33,056 nt of DNA from Bacteroidales bacterium (GTDB lineage Bacteria; Bacteroidota; Bacteroidia; Bacteroidales; Prolixibacteraceae). Shown here in pieces: positions 8,049 to 16,587 of this stretch (position 1 is its first letter; each line of letters starts with the position of its first letter). The position numbers and the translations under genes are program-made. The notes below the pieces were generated by a model. The model was not told the DNA's origin. It saw only the letters and a program-made list of their open reading frames with translations, and did not search any database. The stretch is from positions 1 to 33,056 of the forward strand of contig JAAYDJ010000040.1 of NCBI GenBank assembly GCA_012729335.1, read 5' to 3'.

Positions 8049-9071
8049 ATGACAGGTTTATCACCTAATATATCAGTTTTGAAAAGCAGGAAAGTAGGGG
8101 TCATCGGAAGCGGCAGCTGGGCTACAGCCATCGCCAAGATACTGCTGGAAAACCTCCCGGCCATCCACTGGTTCATCAGGAGTGATGAAACCATCGAGCT
8201 CTTCCGGCAATACAAGAACAATCCGGGGTATCTCCGCGGCGTGGAATTCGATACCGACCGCATTCACTTCACCTCCGACATCAACCAGGTGGCCGCAGCC
8301 TGCGACATCCTGGTGATCGTCATTCCCGCCGCATTCCTGAGGGACACCCTGGCACAGCTTACCGTCGACATTTCAGATAAATTCGTGGTTTCGGGAATCA
8401 AGGGGTTGGTGCCTGGGGAAAACATCGTCGTGGGGGAGTTTCTGCACCAGGCTTACCACCTGCCGTATGAGTCGGTCGGGGTATTGGCAGGTCCCTGTCA
8501 TGCCGAGGAGGTCGCCCTGGAGAAACTCTCCTACCTGACGGTAGCCTGCGGCAACGAAGACCGCGGCAGGGAGTTCGCTTCCCTCCTGCAGTGCAGCTAT
8601 ATCAAGGCCAACACCATCGATGACATCTGGGGAACCGAATACAGTTCGGTGCTGAAGAACATCATCGCAATTGCCGCCGGCATCTGCCACGGACTGATGT
8701 ACGGCGACAATTTCCAGGCCGTGCTGATTTCCAATGCCATACAGGAAATCAAACGCTTTGTCGACACCGTCCACCCCATCACCCGCGACATCAAAAGCTC
8801 AGTCTACCTGGGTGACCTCCTGGTCACCGGGTACAGTCAGTTCAGCCGGAACCGCACCTTCGGAAACATGATCGGCAAAGGCTACTCGGTCAGAACCGCA
8901 CAACTCGAAATGCACATGGTGGCCGAAGGATATTACTCTGTGAAAATCATCAGGGAGATCAATGAAAAGTATAAGGTCGACATGCCCATATGCGAAGCCG
9001 TATACCAGATTCTTTACAACGGGCGCTCCCCGCGCAAGGAAATTCTCAAGCTCACAGAAAAATTAACATAA
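8049..9071 (+). CDS. gpsA: Glycerol-3-phosphate dehydrogenase [NAD(P)+]
   Basis: GpsA reduces dihydroxyacetone phosphate to sn-glycerol 3-phosphate, the backbone for phospholipids. The 340-residue product has an N-terminal Rossmann motif, [12 protein letters not shown]. Its last Gly is Ala, a form I recall as usual in Bacteroidota GpsA. The substrate-binding block [11 protein letters not shown] lies at about 147-157, and the catalytic Lys region [16 protein letters not shown] at about 200-215. The C-terminal helical domain contains the dimer/substrate block ending RSPRKEIL. The ATG at 8049 gives about ten more N-terminal residues than usual; an in-frame TTG at 8079 would give a 330-residue protein (see findings). 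pgi follows after 1 base, so the two are almost certainly co-transcribed. Confidence 0.94.
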   Translation: MTGLSPNISVLKSRKVGVIGSGSWATAIAKILLENLPAIHWFIRSDETIELFRQYKNNPGYLRGVEFDTDRIHFTSDINQVAAACDILVIVIPAAFLRDTLAQLTVDISDKFVVSGIKGLVPGENIVVGEFLHQAYHLPYESVGVLAGPCHAEEVALEKLSYLTVACGNEDRGREFASLLQCSYIKANTIDDIWGTEYSSVLKNIIAIAAGICHGLMYGDNFQAVLISNAIQEIKRFVDTVHPITRDIKSSVYLGDLLVTGYSQFSRNRTFGNMIGKGYSVRTAQLEMHMVAEGYYSVKIIREINEKYKVDMPICEAVYQILYNGRSPRKEILKLTEKLT

Positions 9072-9072
9072 A

Positions 9073-10428
9073 ATGACCATGGAAAAGATCACGCTGAATT
9101 ACGCACGGACATTGAGTTTCATCGATCAGGCCTGTATCGATGCCCTTTCAGGGGATGTGGAATTGCACCACAGGGCGCTTTGGGAAAAAACGGGCAAGGG
9201 GAATGATTTTCTGGGGTGGGTCCACCTTCCCGGAGCGATTGCCGACGCCGACCTGAAGCAAATGGATGAGACGGGGCAGCTTCTCCGCGACAAGAAGATC
9301 GATCTGCTGGTGGTGATCGGGATCGGCGGTTCCTACCTGGGAGCGAAGGCCGTGATCGACGCCCTTTCCGACAGTTTCGCGGCGATGAAGCCGCAGCAGG
9401 CTCCCCTGGTGCTTTTTGCCGGACAGAATATCGGCGAGGACTACCTCTTTGAGTTGCGCGGGCTGCTCAAGGGAAAGGATTATGCCCTGATGGTCATTTC
9501 CAAATCAGGGACCACCACCGAACCGGCCATTGCCTTCAGGCTGCTCAAACAGGACATCGAGGAGAAGTACGGCAGGGAAGAAGCCCGGACCAGAATCATT
9601 GCCGTCACCGACGCCTCACGGGGTGCCCTGCGTAAACTGGCACTATCCGAAGGGTATCAGACCTTTGTCATCCCCGATGATGTGGGAGGCCGTTATTCGG
9701 TGCTGACGCCGGTGGGACTGGTGGCCATCGCCACAGCGGGATTTGACATCAGGGCCCTGGTCAGGGGCGCCGCCGACATGGCCGTAAACTCAGGCCCGCA
9801 GGTCCCCTTCAGCCAAAACCTCCCCGCACAGTATGCCGCCGTCAGAAACCTCCTCTACCGCCAGGGCCGGATGGTCGAGATACTGGTCAACTATAACCCC
9901 AAACTCCACTACTTCAGCGAATGGTGGAAACAACTCTTCGGGGAGAGCGAAGGCAAGGAAGGCAAAGGCATTTTCCCCGCCAGCGTCGATTTCACCTCCG
10001 ACCTCCACTCCATGGGCCAATATATCCAGGAGGGAGAAAGAAAACTCTTTGAGACGGTGCTTTCCATCAAGTCACCCGACCATGAAGTGGTGATTCCCGC
10101 CGATGCAGACGACCTCGACGGTCTTAACTTCCTGGCCGGAAAAAGGGTCGACGAGGTGAACAAGATGGCTGAACTGGGAACCACCCTGGCCCATGTCGAC
10201 GGAGGCGTCCCCAATATCCGCATTGAAATTCCCCGCCTGAATGAATATTACCTGGGGCAGCTCATCTATTTCTTCGAACTCGCCTGTGGCATCAGCGGAT
10301 ACACCCTGAAGGTAAATCCCTTCGACCAGCCTGGTGTGGAAGCGTATAAAAAGAACATGTTCGCCTTGCTGGGGAAACCCGGGTTCGAAAACGAGACCAG
10401 AGCCATCATGGACAGGCTCGGGGAATAA
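9073..10428 (+). CDS. pgi: Glucose-6-phosphate isomerase
   Basis: Pgi interconverts glucose 6-phosphate and fructose 6-phosphate in the cytoplasm. The 451-residue length matches the short, Bacillus-type PGI class rather than the roughly 550-residue enterobacterial form. Visible signatures are [11 protein letters not shown] (about 83-93), the SIS phosphate-binding loop [12 protein letters not shown] (about 139-150), [12 protein letters not shown] (about 206-217) and the catalytic region [20 protein letters not shown] (about 280-299). Two starts are possible, ATG at 9073 and ATG at 9079 (MEKITLNY). Neither has a strong Shine-Dalgarno sequence, and the gene is probably translated by coupling to gpsA just upstream. 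Confidence 0.96.
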   Translation: MTMEKITLNYARTLSFIDQACIDALSGDVELHHRALWEKTGKGNDFLGWVHLPGAIADADLKQMDETGQLLRDKKIDLLVVIGIGGSYLGAKAVIDALSDSFAAMKPQQAPLVLFAGQNIGEDYLFELRGLLKGKDYALMVISKSGTTTEPAIAFRLLKQDIEEKYGREEARTRIIAVTDASRGALRKLALSEGYQTFVIPDDVGGRYSVLTPVGLVAIATAGFDIRALVRGAADMAVNSGPQVPFSQNLPAQYAAVRNLLYRQGRMVEILVNYNPKLHYFSEWWKQLFGESEGKEGKGIFPASVDFTSDLHSMGQYIQEGERKLFETVLSIKSPDHEVVIPADADDLDGLNFLAGKRVDEVNKMAELGTTLAHVDGGVPNIRIEIPRLNEYYLGQLIYFFELACGISGYTLKVNPFDQPGVEAYKKNMFALLGKPGFENETRAIMDRLGE

Positions 10429-10454
10429 CCAGCCATTAATGTGTAAAAGAGGGC

Positions 10455-11378
10455 ATGACGAAATCTGACCAATTCAAGGGATATCTTTTCGCCATTCTGG
10501 CCACGGTATCCTTTTCCAACGTTTACATTTTCAGCAAAGCCGCATTGAATGAGGTTCACCTCATCCAATTCGGCTTTTACTGGTTTTTGATCGCCATGCT
10601 CCTGAACGGGGCATGGGCGGCCCGCAACGGACAGCTGCAAAGGGTGAGGATGCTTAATGGGCCCCAGCTGAAAATCCTCCTCCTCCTGGGAGTCCTGGAA
10701 ATCCTCACCAACACCTCTTTTTATCTCTCGATCCACATCATTCCCGATCCGGCGGTCACCTCCTTTCTGGGGAACCTCTACCCGGTGATGCTCACCCTCG
10801 GGGGCGTGCTCCTGCTCAGGGAAAGGTTCACCCTCACCGAATCACTGGGGGTGCTCCTGGCCCTGGCCGGCGCCTTTATCATCAGCTATACCGGGGGATC
10901 CACCCTCAAAAGCATGTTCATTCCGGGCACCCTCGTCGTGCTTTTCAATGCCGTTATGGCCTCCTCGGCCTCCCTCATCGGAAAAGTCAACATCAGAAAA
11001 CTCTCTCCGGAGCTGATCACCCTCAACCATACCGTCTGGCTTTTTGTTTTCAGTGCCATTCTGATGGCCGTCACAGGCAAACCCCTGGCCATTCCCTCCA
11101 CAGCGGTCTTCAACATCGTGGTGGGGGCATTTCTGGGGCCCTTTCTGGGGGTACTGATGATATACTATTCCTTCAAATATATTGAAGCCAGCCGTTCGTC
11201 GATTGTTCAGAGCCTCAAGGGCATTGTGGTGCTCATCGGAGCCTGGCTTTATTTTGGGACCTTTCCTTTGCCGCACCAGATCTGGGGCGGGTTGCTCACC
11301 GTAGCCGGAGTGCTGGTCATGACTCTGGCCCAGGCCCGGCTCCTCCGCTTCGGGAAAAAGGCACCTCAAAAGGTCTGA
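10455..11378 (+). CDS. EamA/DMT-family transporter
   Basis: This is a 307-residue, very hydrophobic inner-membrane protein with roughly ten predicted membrane segments. They fall in two EamA repeats, about residues 8-145 and 155-295. The end of the first repeat (PVMLTLGGVLLLRERFTLTESLGVLLALAGAFII) and of the second (GIVVLIGAWLYFG ... GGLLTVAGVLVM) are typical of drug/metabolite transporters. The substrate cannot be inferred; the family exports amino acids, metabolites or drugs. It follows pgi after 26 bases with a purine-rich AAAAGAGGGC just before the ATG, so it is probably the last gene of the lysS-gpsA-pgi run. It ends 15 bases from the stop of the convergent lipoprotein gene. Confidence 0.88.
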   Translation: MTKSDQFKGYLFAILATVSFSNVYIFSKAALNEVHLIQFGFYWFLIAMLLNGAWAARNGQLQRVRMLNGPQLKILLLLGVLEILTNTSFYLSIHIIPDPAVTSFLGNLYPVMLTLGGVLLLRERFTLTESLGVLLALAGAFIISYTGGSTLKSMFIPGTLVVLFNAVMASSASLIGKVNIRKLSPELITLNHTVWLFVFSAILMAVTGKPLAIPSTAVFNIVVGAFLGPFLGVLMIYYSFKYIEASRSSIVQSLKGIVVLIGAWLYFGTFPLPHQIWGGLLTVAGVLVMTLAQARLLRFGKKAPQKV

Positions 11379-11393
11379 ACCCCTCCTCGCCGG

Positions 11394-12728
11394 TCATTGT
11401 CCCATGAATTCCCTGATCCGTTCCGGAGAAGGACTCAACACTTCCGTTTCAGGCCCAATGAGAACCACCGGTTCGATCCGGCCATTCTCCAGGGCGGTCC
11501 ATACCAGCTCATCAGGGGAGATGGTTTCGCGGTTCCACAGGTGGTGCGAACGCCATCTGATCATTTCAAAAGCCAGAAAAATCAGCTCTGTGCAGTACAG
11601 TCTGTCGGGCGACTGAATGTCGAAATTAAAATCATACTTCTGGGTGATATACCTGAATATCCGGCCGGTGGTGGCGGCTTTTTCGGCAGGTGAAAGACCG
11701 GTTACCCGCAGGACCAGGAAAAAATCTCCGTCGGTAAAATCTTCCGGGGTAGAGAGCCTGACACCACTTCTCAGGGCTTCGGCATATGCCCCGCCGGCTG
11801 CCGACACACCCCTGAAGGGGACCACCTCAGGCAATGACCACCATCCGGCGGCTTCCAGTTCCTCCCGGGTACCGGTATATATGGCGGCGTGTCCAAAGAA
11901 ACCGGGAATGAATTTGTCGGTGATATGGGTGGGGGATTTCACCAGAAGGATGTCAAGAGGGCGCACATGTTTTTGGAGGAGGGCCTGTTCCCGGGGGCGG
12001 CGAACCTCCGGATTAAAGGTGCCCACGGAATTTCCGAAGAGGCCGCTGAACCAGTTGACCATATCGTATCCGGCTTCGTTGGCCCTGTCACCTTCCCTGT
12101 CAAATGCATAGCAGACCAGGGCACCACGGGAGGCGGAGTGTGGAAAATCCTCAGCAAGATGCTCCTTTGCATATTGCCTCACGCGGGGTGAGAGCAGGTA
12201 ACGGTGGGTTTTGTCGAGAAACCCCCGGGGGATGCCGTAGGCCTGGTTGCCCCGGTTGACCATGCGCCGCAACCTGGGATTGGGCCGCAGGAGCCGGTCA
12301 TAATGCCCCGCCGATTCCAGGAGGGAGGCTACAGCCCGGGAATCCCTGCCGGCACGTACGGCCGCCTGCAGAAGCGAATCGCGTTGCATCTGCCTCTGCA
12401 GGTTTCCATAGAGGCCGTTAATCGATGTGGCGGTGAAAACCCCCGCATGCCCCGCCGGGAACTGCGCCCCCAAACGGAGGGCCTCCCTTTCCAGCTCCTC
12501 CCTGCCATAAGCAGCCTGCCTTAATACCGTATCGACAGCCACCTCCCCGCTCCTGATCTTATGTTCCCAGACCCGGGTTTCGCCGATAAATCCCTTCCGG
12601 GGGGTCATGCACGCCGGCAGGAATGCCATAACCGCAGCCGCCGCCAAAAGCAAAAGAGGCACCGGCAGGCTTACAGCCCGTCTCACCACATGCGACACCC
12701 CTCCCTGCCGGGATGATTTCAGCTCCAT
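11394..12728 (-). CDS. YiiX/YebB-like permuted papain-fold lipoprotein
   Basis: From the ATG at 12728 the protein is 444 residues. It has a lipoprotein signal: an RR-rich start, a hydrophobic core and the lipobox LPAC with Cys40. Residues about 45-250 resemble nothing I recognise. The C-terminal part (about 255-415) looks like the YaeF/YiiX/YebB permuted NlpC/P60-papain family. The His motif GHAAIYTG (His280) comes before the Cys motif LYCTELIF (Cys379), the reverse of normal papain order. Such proteins are thought to be amidases or peptidases acting on lipids or peptidoglycan. The substrate here is unknown. A TTG at 12743 would extend the protein by five residues but lies in a TTTG-rich possible -7 element (TAATCTTTG). 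It is the last gene of the minus-strand block, 43 bases after the kinase homologue. Confidence 0.75.
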   Translation of the reverse strand: MELKSSRQGGVSHVVRRAVSLPVPLLLLAAAAVMAFLPACMTPRKGFIGETRVWEHKIRSGEVAVDTVLRQAAYGREELEREALRLGAQFPAGHAGVFTATSINGLYGNLQRQMQRDSLLQAAVRAGRDSRAVASLLESAGHYDRLLRPNPRLRRMVNRGNQAYGIPRGFLDKTHRYLLSPRVRQYAKEHLAEDFPHSASRGALVCYAFDREGDRANEAGYDMVNWFSGLFGNSVGTFNPEVRRPREQALLQKHVRPLDILLVKSPTHITDKFIPGFFGHAAIYTGTREELEAAGWWSLPEVVPFRGVSAAGGAYAEALRSGVRLSTPEDFTDGDFFLVLRVTGLSPAEKAATTGRIFRYITQKYDFNFDIQSPDRLYCTELIFLAFEMIRWRSHHLWNRETISPDELVWTALENGRIEPVVLIGPETEVLSPSPERIREFMGQ

Positions 12729-12771
12729 AGATGTCCCTGACAAAGATTACCTTTCCTTATATTCTCGCTGT

Positions 12772-13680
12772 TCAGCCGCGCCGTTTGCCCGTTCTGATCA
12801 GTTCGGTGATCTGTTTTTTGGAAATGGGGATGGTGGCCCCGTGGGTTTCGGCGGTGAGGGCTCCTGCAGCGTTTCCGAAGCGGAGGGCCGCTTCCGGATC
12901 CTTCTCCTCCAGATAAAGGTGAAGAAACCCGGCGGAAAAGGCTACCCCCGACCCCACGGTGTCGACCAGGTCAATGACATATCCCTTGTCCTCGAAATAA
13001 TTACCTCCGCTGTCGACACCAAAGGCTCCCGCCTTGCTGCGCGTGACCAGTACCACATCAAGGTGGTATTCGCTGGCCAGCTCGCCGGCGAGTGCCCTCG
13101 ATTCGTATTCAAAGAGGCCCAGCAGGTTCTTGAGCAAGTAAAGTTCATTCTCCTTGACGCGCAGTACATTGGCCATCCTGAGGCTATCGTCAACGGTTTG
13201 CCTGGTATAACAGTTTTTGCGCAGTTTCAGGTCAAGCATCTTCAGGGCGCCGGGTGCGGCAGCAATGAGTTGTTTCAGGGTATTCCCCGAAATTCCGGAG
13301 CGCTGTACCAGGGTGCCAAAACATATACAATCAGCTGTTCCTGCCAGGCTGACCATTTCCGGCGTCAGCGCGATACGGTCGAAAGCCAGATCCCCGTCTA
13401 TCAGATAGTCGGGCCTCCCCTCACTTCCCACCTTCACACGCGCCGTACCAGTATGATAATCAGGGTCTATCTGCACATAATCACGTGTGATGACCAGCTT
13501 GTCAAGCATTTTCAGGGCTTCTGCCCCATCCTGGTCGTTGCCTACACGCGACACCAGAAATCCCTGGTCCCCCAGCGTATTTACCCTGTATACCAGGTTT
13601 ACGGGAGCCCCTCCCATTTTGCGGCCGTCCTGGAAAATGTCCCAGACCAACTCCCCGAAAGCGACTATTTTCTTATTCAT
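12772..13680 (-). CDS. PfkB-family sugar kinase homologue, probably catalytically impaired
   Basis: From the ATG at 13680 the protein has 302 residues and begins MNKKIVAFGELVWDIF. The overall fold fits a ribokinase/fructokinase: GEL...DIF at 9-16, GGAPVNLVYRVNTLG at 23-37 and CFGTLVQRS at 120-128. Key ATP-site and catalytic motifs are changed. DTxGAGDxF reads DTVGSGVAF (240-248), so the catalytic-base Asp is Val246 (codon GTA). The Asn of the NxxE motif is Lys176 (KENE). The usual TxGxxG segment reads TRSKAG. This suggests a non-catalytic or altered protein rather than an ordinary fructokinase. The frame is intact. A longer reading from 13719 would add 13 unlikely residues; the start at 13680 has a -7 element 20 bases upstream. 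Confidence 0.85.
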   Translation of the reverse strand: MNKKIVAFGELVWDIFQDGRKMGGAPVNLVYRVNTLGDQGFLVSRVGNDQDGAEALKMLDKLVITRDYVQIDPDYHTGTARVKVGSEGRPDYLIDGDLAFDRIALTPEMVSLAGTADCICFGTLVQRSGISGNTLKQLIAAAPGALKMLDLKLRKNCYTRQTVDDSLRMANVLRVKENELYLLKNLLGLFEYESRALAGELASEYHLDVVLVTRSKAGAFGVDSGGNYFEDKGYVIDLVDTVGSGVAFSAGFLHLYLEEKDPEAALRFGNAAGALTAETHGATIPISKKQITELIRTGKRRG

Positions 13681-13699
13681 GGCCGATGTGTTACCGACA

Positions 13700-13707
13700 C
13701 AAAAATA
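13700..13707 (-). promoter_or_regulatory. -7 promoter element of the PfkB homologue
   Basis: On the minus strand the site reads TATTTTTG, a TAnnTTTG match followed by T, 20 bases before the ATG at 13680. It suggests the gene can be transcribed separately from the upstream GTPase. A -33 element at the usual spacing is not clear. Confidence 0.45.
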
Positions 13708-13715
13708 AGAAATAT

Positions 13716-15065
13716 TCAACCCTTTGGTGCCAGCTCCGTTTTCATGAGGAACTGGTCAAGTACCTCTGCCAATTTGGGGTGGCCAATCTCCTCGAGGTCG
13801 TAATAGACCCGGGTGACAGGTTTATTGATTTTAATCAGCCGGGTCAGGTCGATGGGTGTTCCGATAAGAACCGCATCGCAGTCTGTATTGTTGATGGTGG
13901 TTTCCAGGTCTTTCACCTGTGCGGGGCTGTATCCCATGGCTGGCAGAAGGGTACCTATTCCGGGATAGGTGCGGAAGGTTCCCTGGAGACTTCCGGCCAG
14001 AAAGGGTCTGGGATCGACCAGGGCAGCCGCGCCATACTTGCGGGCTGCGACCACGGCGGCTCCGATCTTCATCTCCCCGTGGGTCAGTGTCGGTCCGTCC
14101 TCCACCGCTAGCACCCGTTTTCCCCTGATCAGCGAAGGATCTTCGACATGAATGGGGCTTACCCCGTCAAGAACCACCGCTCCGGGGTTGACCGCCGCAA
14201 TGTTGCGCCGCACCACATCTACAGACTCAGGGTCGGCGGTATCGATTTTGTTGATGATCACCACATCGGCGGTCAGAATGTTGATCTCACTGGGATAGTA
14301 ACTCACCTCTGCCCCGGCACGGTGCGGATCAGCCACCACAATCGACAGGTCGGGACGGTAAAAGGGAAAATCGTTGTTGCCCCCATCCCAGAGAATGACA
14401 TCACACCCGTCAGGGTCGTTCTCGGCAGCGTGCAGGATGGCCTCATAATCCACACCCGAGTAAATGACATTTCCCCTGACAATATGCGGTTCATACTCTT
14501 CAATCTCTTCGATGGTGCATTTGTGTTTCACCAGATCCTGAAGGGTGGCAAATCGCTGGACCTTCTGTGCCGACAAGTCGCCATAGGGCATAGGATGCCT
14601 TACGGCCACCACCTTAAGGCCCCTGGCCATCAGCATCTGAACGATCTTTCGGCTGGTCTGGCTTTTCCCCGACCCTGTGCGGGTGGCACAAACCGAGATC
14701 ACCGGCTTGGTGCTGCTCAGTTCAGTCTGCCGGGGCCCCAGCAACAAAAACTCAGCCCCCAAGGCATTGACCTGGGCCGCTATCCTCATCACATACTGGT
14801 TGGGCACATCACTGTACGCAAAAACACAAATATCGACCCCCAGGGTTTTGATCAACTCCTTCAACTGACTCTGATGATAAATGGGTATGCCTTCAGGATA
14901 GAGGGTCCCCGCCAGATCAGCAGGATACATGCGCCCGTCAATGTCGGGAATCTGGGCCGCCGTAAAGGCAACCACCTGAAAATCTGGATTATTCCGGAAA
15001 TAGGTGTTGAAATTATGAAAATCCCTTCCGGCAGCGCCGATGATAATTACATTTTCACGTCTCAT
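13716..15065 (-). CDS. Cyclic 2,3-diphosphoglycerate synthase-like GTPase (COG2403 type)
   Basis: This 449-residue cytoplasmic protein has an N-terminal Rossmann-like part (VIIIGAAGRDFHNFN, residues 6-20) and then a P-loop NTPase domain. The P-loop is CATRTGSGKSQTSR (126-139), with WDGGNNDFPF near 226-235 in the Walker B/switch position and VVIINKIDTAD as a GTPase-like NKxD motif near 251. Later blocks (VEDGPTLTHGEM, about 336-347) fit the family annotated as cyclic 2,3-diphosphoglycerate synthase or predicted GTPase. In archaea this family includes the enzyme making the thermoprotectant cyclic 2,3-diphosphoglycerate. For bacterial homologues the reaction is not settled, so I would not assume that product here. 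It lies 97 bases after rodA and upstream of the kinase homologue. Confidence 0.75.
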   Translation of the reverse strand: MRRENVIIIGAAGRDFHNFNTYFRNNPDFQVVAFTAAQIPDIDGRMYPADLAGTLYPEGIPIYHQSQLKELIKTLGVDICVFAYSDVPNQYVMRIAAQVNALGAEFLLLGPRQTELSSTKPVISVCATRTGSGKSQTSRKIVQMLMARGLKVVAVRHPMPYGDLSAQKVQRFATLQDLVKHKCTIEEIEEYEPHIVRGNVIYSGVDYEAILHAAENDPDGCDVILWDGGNNDFPFYRPDLSIVVADPHRAGAEVSYYPSEINILTADVVIINKIDTADPESVDVVRRNIAAVNPGAVVLDGVSPIHVEDPSLIRGKRVLAVEDGPTLTHGEMKIGAAVVAARKYGAAALVDPRPFLAGSLQGTFRTYPGIGTLLPAMGYSPAQVKDLETTINNTDCDAVLIGTPIDLTRLIKINKPVTRVYYDLEEIGHPKLAEVLDQFLMKTELAPKG

Positions 15066-15162
15066 AGGTCATCTTTTTATGCAGAAAAATAGAGCGCTGA
15101 GACCGTAAAAAAAACGACAAAACTCAGGGGTGACTGCAGGAAGTGTTGTTAAACAACATTTT

Positions 15163-16587
15163 TTACACCAGTTTGTCAAGACGGCTGGCATCGAGCCTCA
15201 GGAATATGAATAGCAAGACGGTGAAGGCCCAGAGGGAAGAGCCCCCGTAACTGAAAAATGGCAGGGGAATCCCGATCACAGGCATCAAACCGATGGTCAT
15301 TCCAATATTGACCATGAAATGAAAAAAGAGGATGATCGCCACCGAATAGCCGTAGATGCGGGAGAAGGCCGACCGCTGTCTTTCAGCCAGAATGATGAGC
15401 CGGATAAACAAAAAGATAAAAAGAAAAATGACCACGGCGGAGCCGGCAAAACCCCATTCTTCACCCACGGTACAAAATATAAAGTCGGTGCTTTGTTCAG
15501 GAACAAAATTATACTTGGTCTGGGTTCCCCTGAGGAATCCTTTTCCCAGGAATCCTCCCGAGCCGATGGCGATTTTGCTCTGGTTGACATTATAGCCTGC
15601 CCCGAGGGGATCGGACTGAATTCCCAGGAGTTCATTGATCCTGTCGCGGTGGTGTTTCTCCAGGATTTCATTGAACACGAAATCGACAGAATAGGTGAAG
15701 GCCACCGAGGAGACGAAGACCAGGATGATGACCATCGTTCTTTTAATGCGGTGGCGGGAGATCCAGAAGAGGAACCAGGCGAGGGCAGGGATCATTCCTC
15801 CCAGTACGATCACTTCCGGATCCAGTCCGGCGCCGGTAATCCGGTCGGCCAGGGCTACCAGAAGCACCATTCCCGATGTGATCCCCAGGGCCATATAAAC
15901 CATCCGGAAGCGTTGGTTGAGGATATAATGGGCGGCGAGTGCACCCAGGAAAAGAATGACCAGCAGCAGGTAATTGGGGACCAGAAGGGAGAGGAGGAAC
16001 AGCACGACCGTAAGGGCGGCAAAGAAAAGAACCACGCCCGAAAGCCCTTCGCGGTAAAGCACGAGCAGAAAGGAGGCAAAGACAATGGCGCTTCCGGTAT
16101 CGGGTTGCAACAGAATAAGAAGGGCCGGAAGCAGAATAACTACCCCCACCCTGAGGAGACCCGCCGGAGAGCCAAACCTGAAGTTATAGCCGCTCATCAG
16201 CTTGGCTACCGCCAGAGAGGTGGAGAACTTGGCAAACTCCGAAGGCTGGATCTGAAAATCCCCGATGATGAACCACGATTTGCTGCCATTGATCTCTACC
16301 CCCACAAACAAGACCAGGATGAGCAAAAAGATGGTCAGCCCGTAAAACGCCCAGGCAAAGAAAACATAGAAGTTCGACTCGATGATCAGGATGGCAAACC
16401 CGATAACCAGAGCAGCCAGGATCCAGAGCATCTGTTTTCCGTAGCGCTGGGAAATATCCAGAATACTTTTGTGGGAATCGTCATAAACGGCCGCATAAAT
16501 ATTGATCCATCCCAGAAGGGCCAGGAGCAGGAACACAAAGAAAGTGATCCAGTCTATGTTTGCCCACAGTTTATTCCTCGTCGCCAT
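15163..16587 (-). CDS. rodA: Rod-shape SEDS glycosyltransferase RodA
   Basis: RodA is the SEDS peptidoglycan glycan-strand polymerase of the elongasome and works with PBP2. The 474-residue protein has about ten membrane segments. SEDS signatures are visible: GSKSWFIIGDFQIQPSEFAK (about 109-128), LLQPDTGSAIVF (about 157-168), and near the C-terminus GEEWGFAGS and GIPLPFFSYGGSSL (about 438-451). Its ATG lies inside the 3' end of mrdA with a 17-base overlap, so the two partners are translationally coupled. It is the last gene of the shape cluster; 97 bases separate it from the next gene and hold no strong terminator. Confidence 0.95.
   Translation of the reverse strand: MATRNKLWANIDWITFFVFLLLALLGWINIYAAVYDDSHKSILDISQRYGKQMLWILAALVIGFAILIIESNFYVFFAWAFYGLTIFLLILVLFVGVEINGSKSWFIIGDFQIQPSEFAKFSTSLAVAKLMSGYNFRFGSPAGLLRVGVVILLPALLILLQPDTGSAIVFASFLLVLYREGLSGVVLFFAALTVVLFLLSLLVPNYLLLVILFLGALAAHYILNQRFRMVYMALGITSGMVLLVALADRITGAGLDPEVIVLGGMIPALAWFLFWISRHRIKRTMVIILVFVSSVAFTYSVDFVFNEILEKHHRDRINELLGIQSDPLGAGYNVNQSKIAIGSGGFLGKGFLRGTQTKYNFVPEQSTDFIFCTVGEEWGFAGSAVVIFLFIFLFIRLIILAERQRSAFSRIYGYSVAIILFFHFMVNIGMTIGLMPVIGIPLPFFSYGGSSLWAFTVLLFIFLRLDASRLDKLV

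Noticed and set aside
8100-8130. Damaged Rossmann motif in GpsA (GSGSWATA instead of GSGSWGTA)
   Set aside because: I recall the Ala form as common in Bacteroidota GpsA, so it is probably normal and not a sign of lost function.
12729-12743. TTG at 12743 as the start of the YiiX-like lipoprotein
   Set aside because: The TTG is part of a TAATCTTTG stretch that looks like a degenerate -7 element. The ATG at 12728 gives a normal lipoprotein signal.
15144-15158. Inverted repeat TGTTGTT-A-AACAACA after rodA as a terminator
   Set aside because: The stem is AT-rich with almost no loop, and no T tract follows on the minus strand. It is too weak to call.
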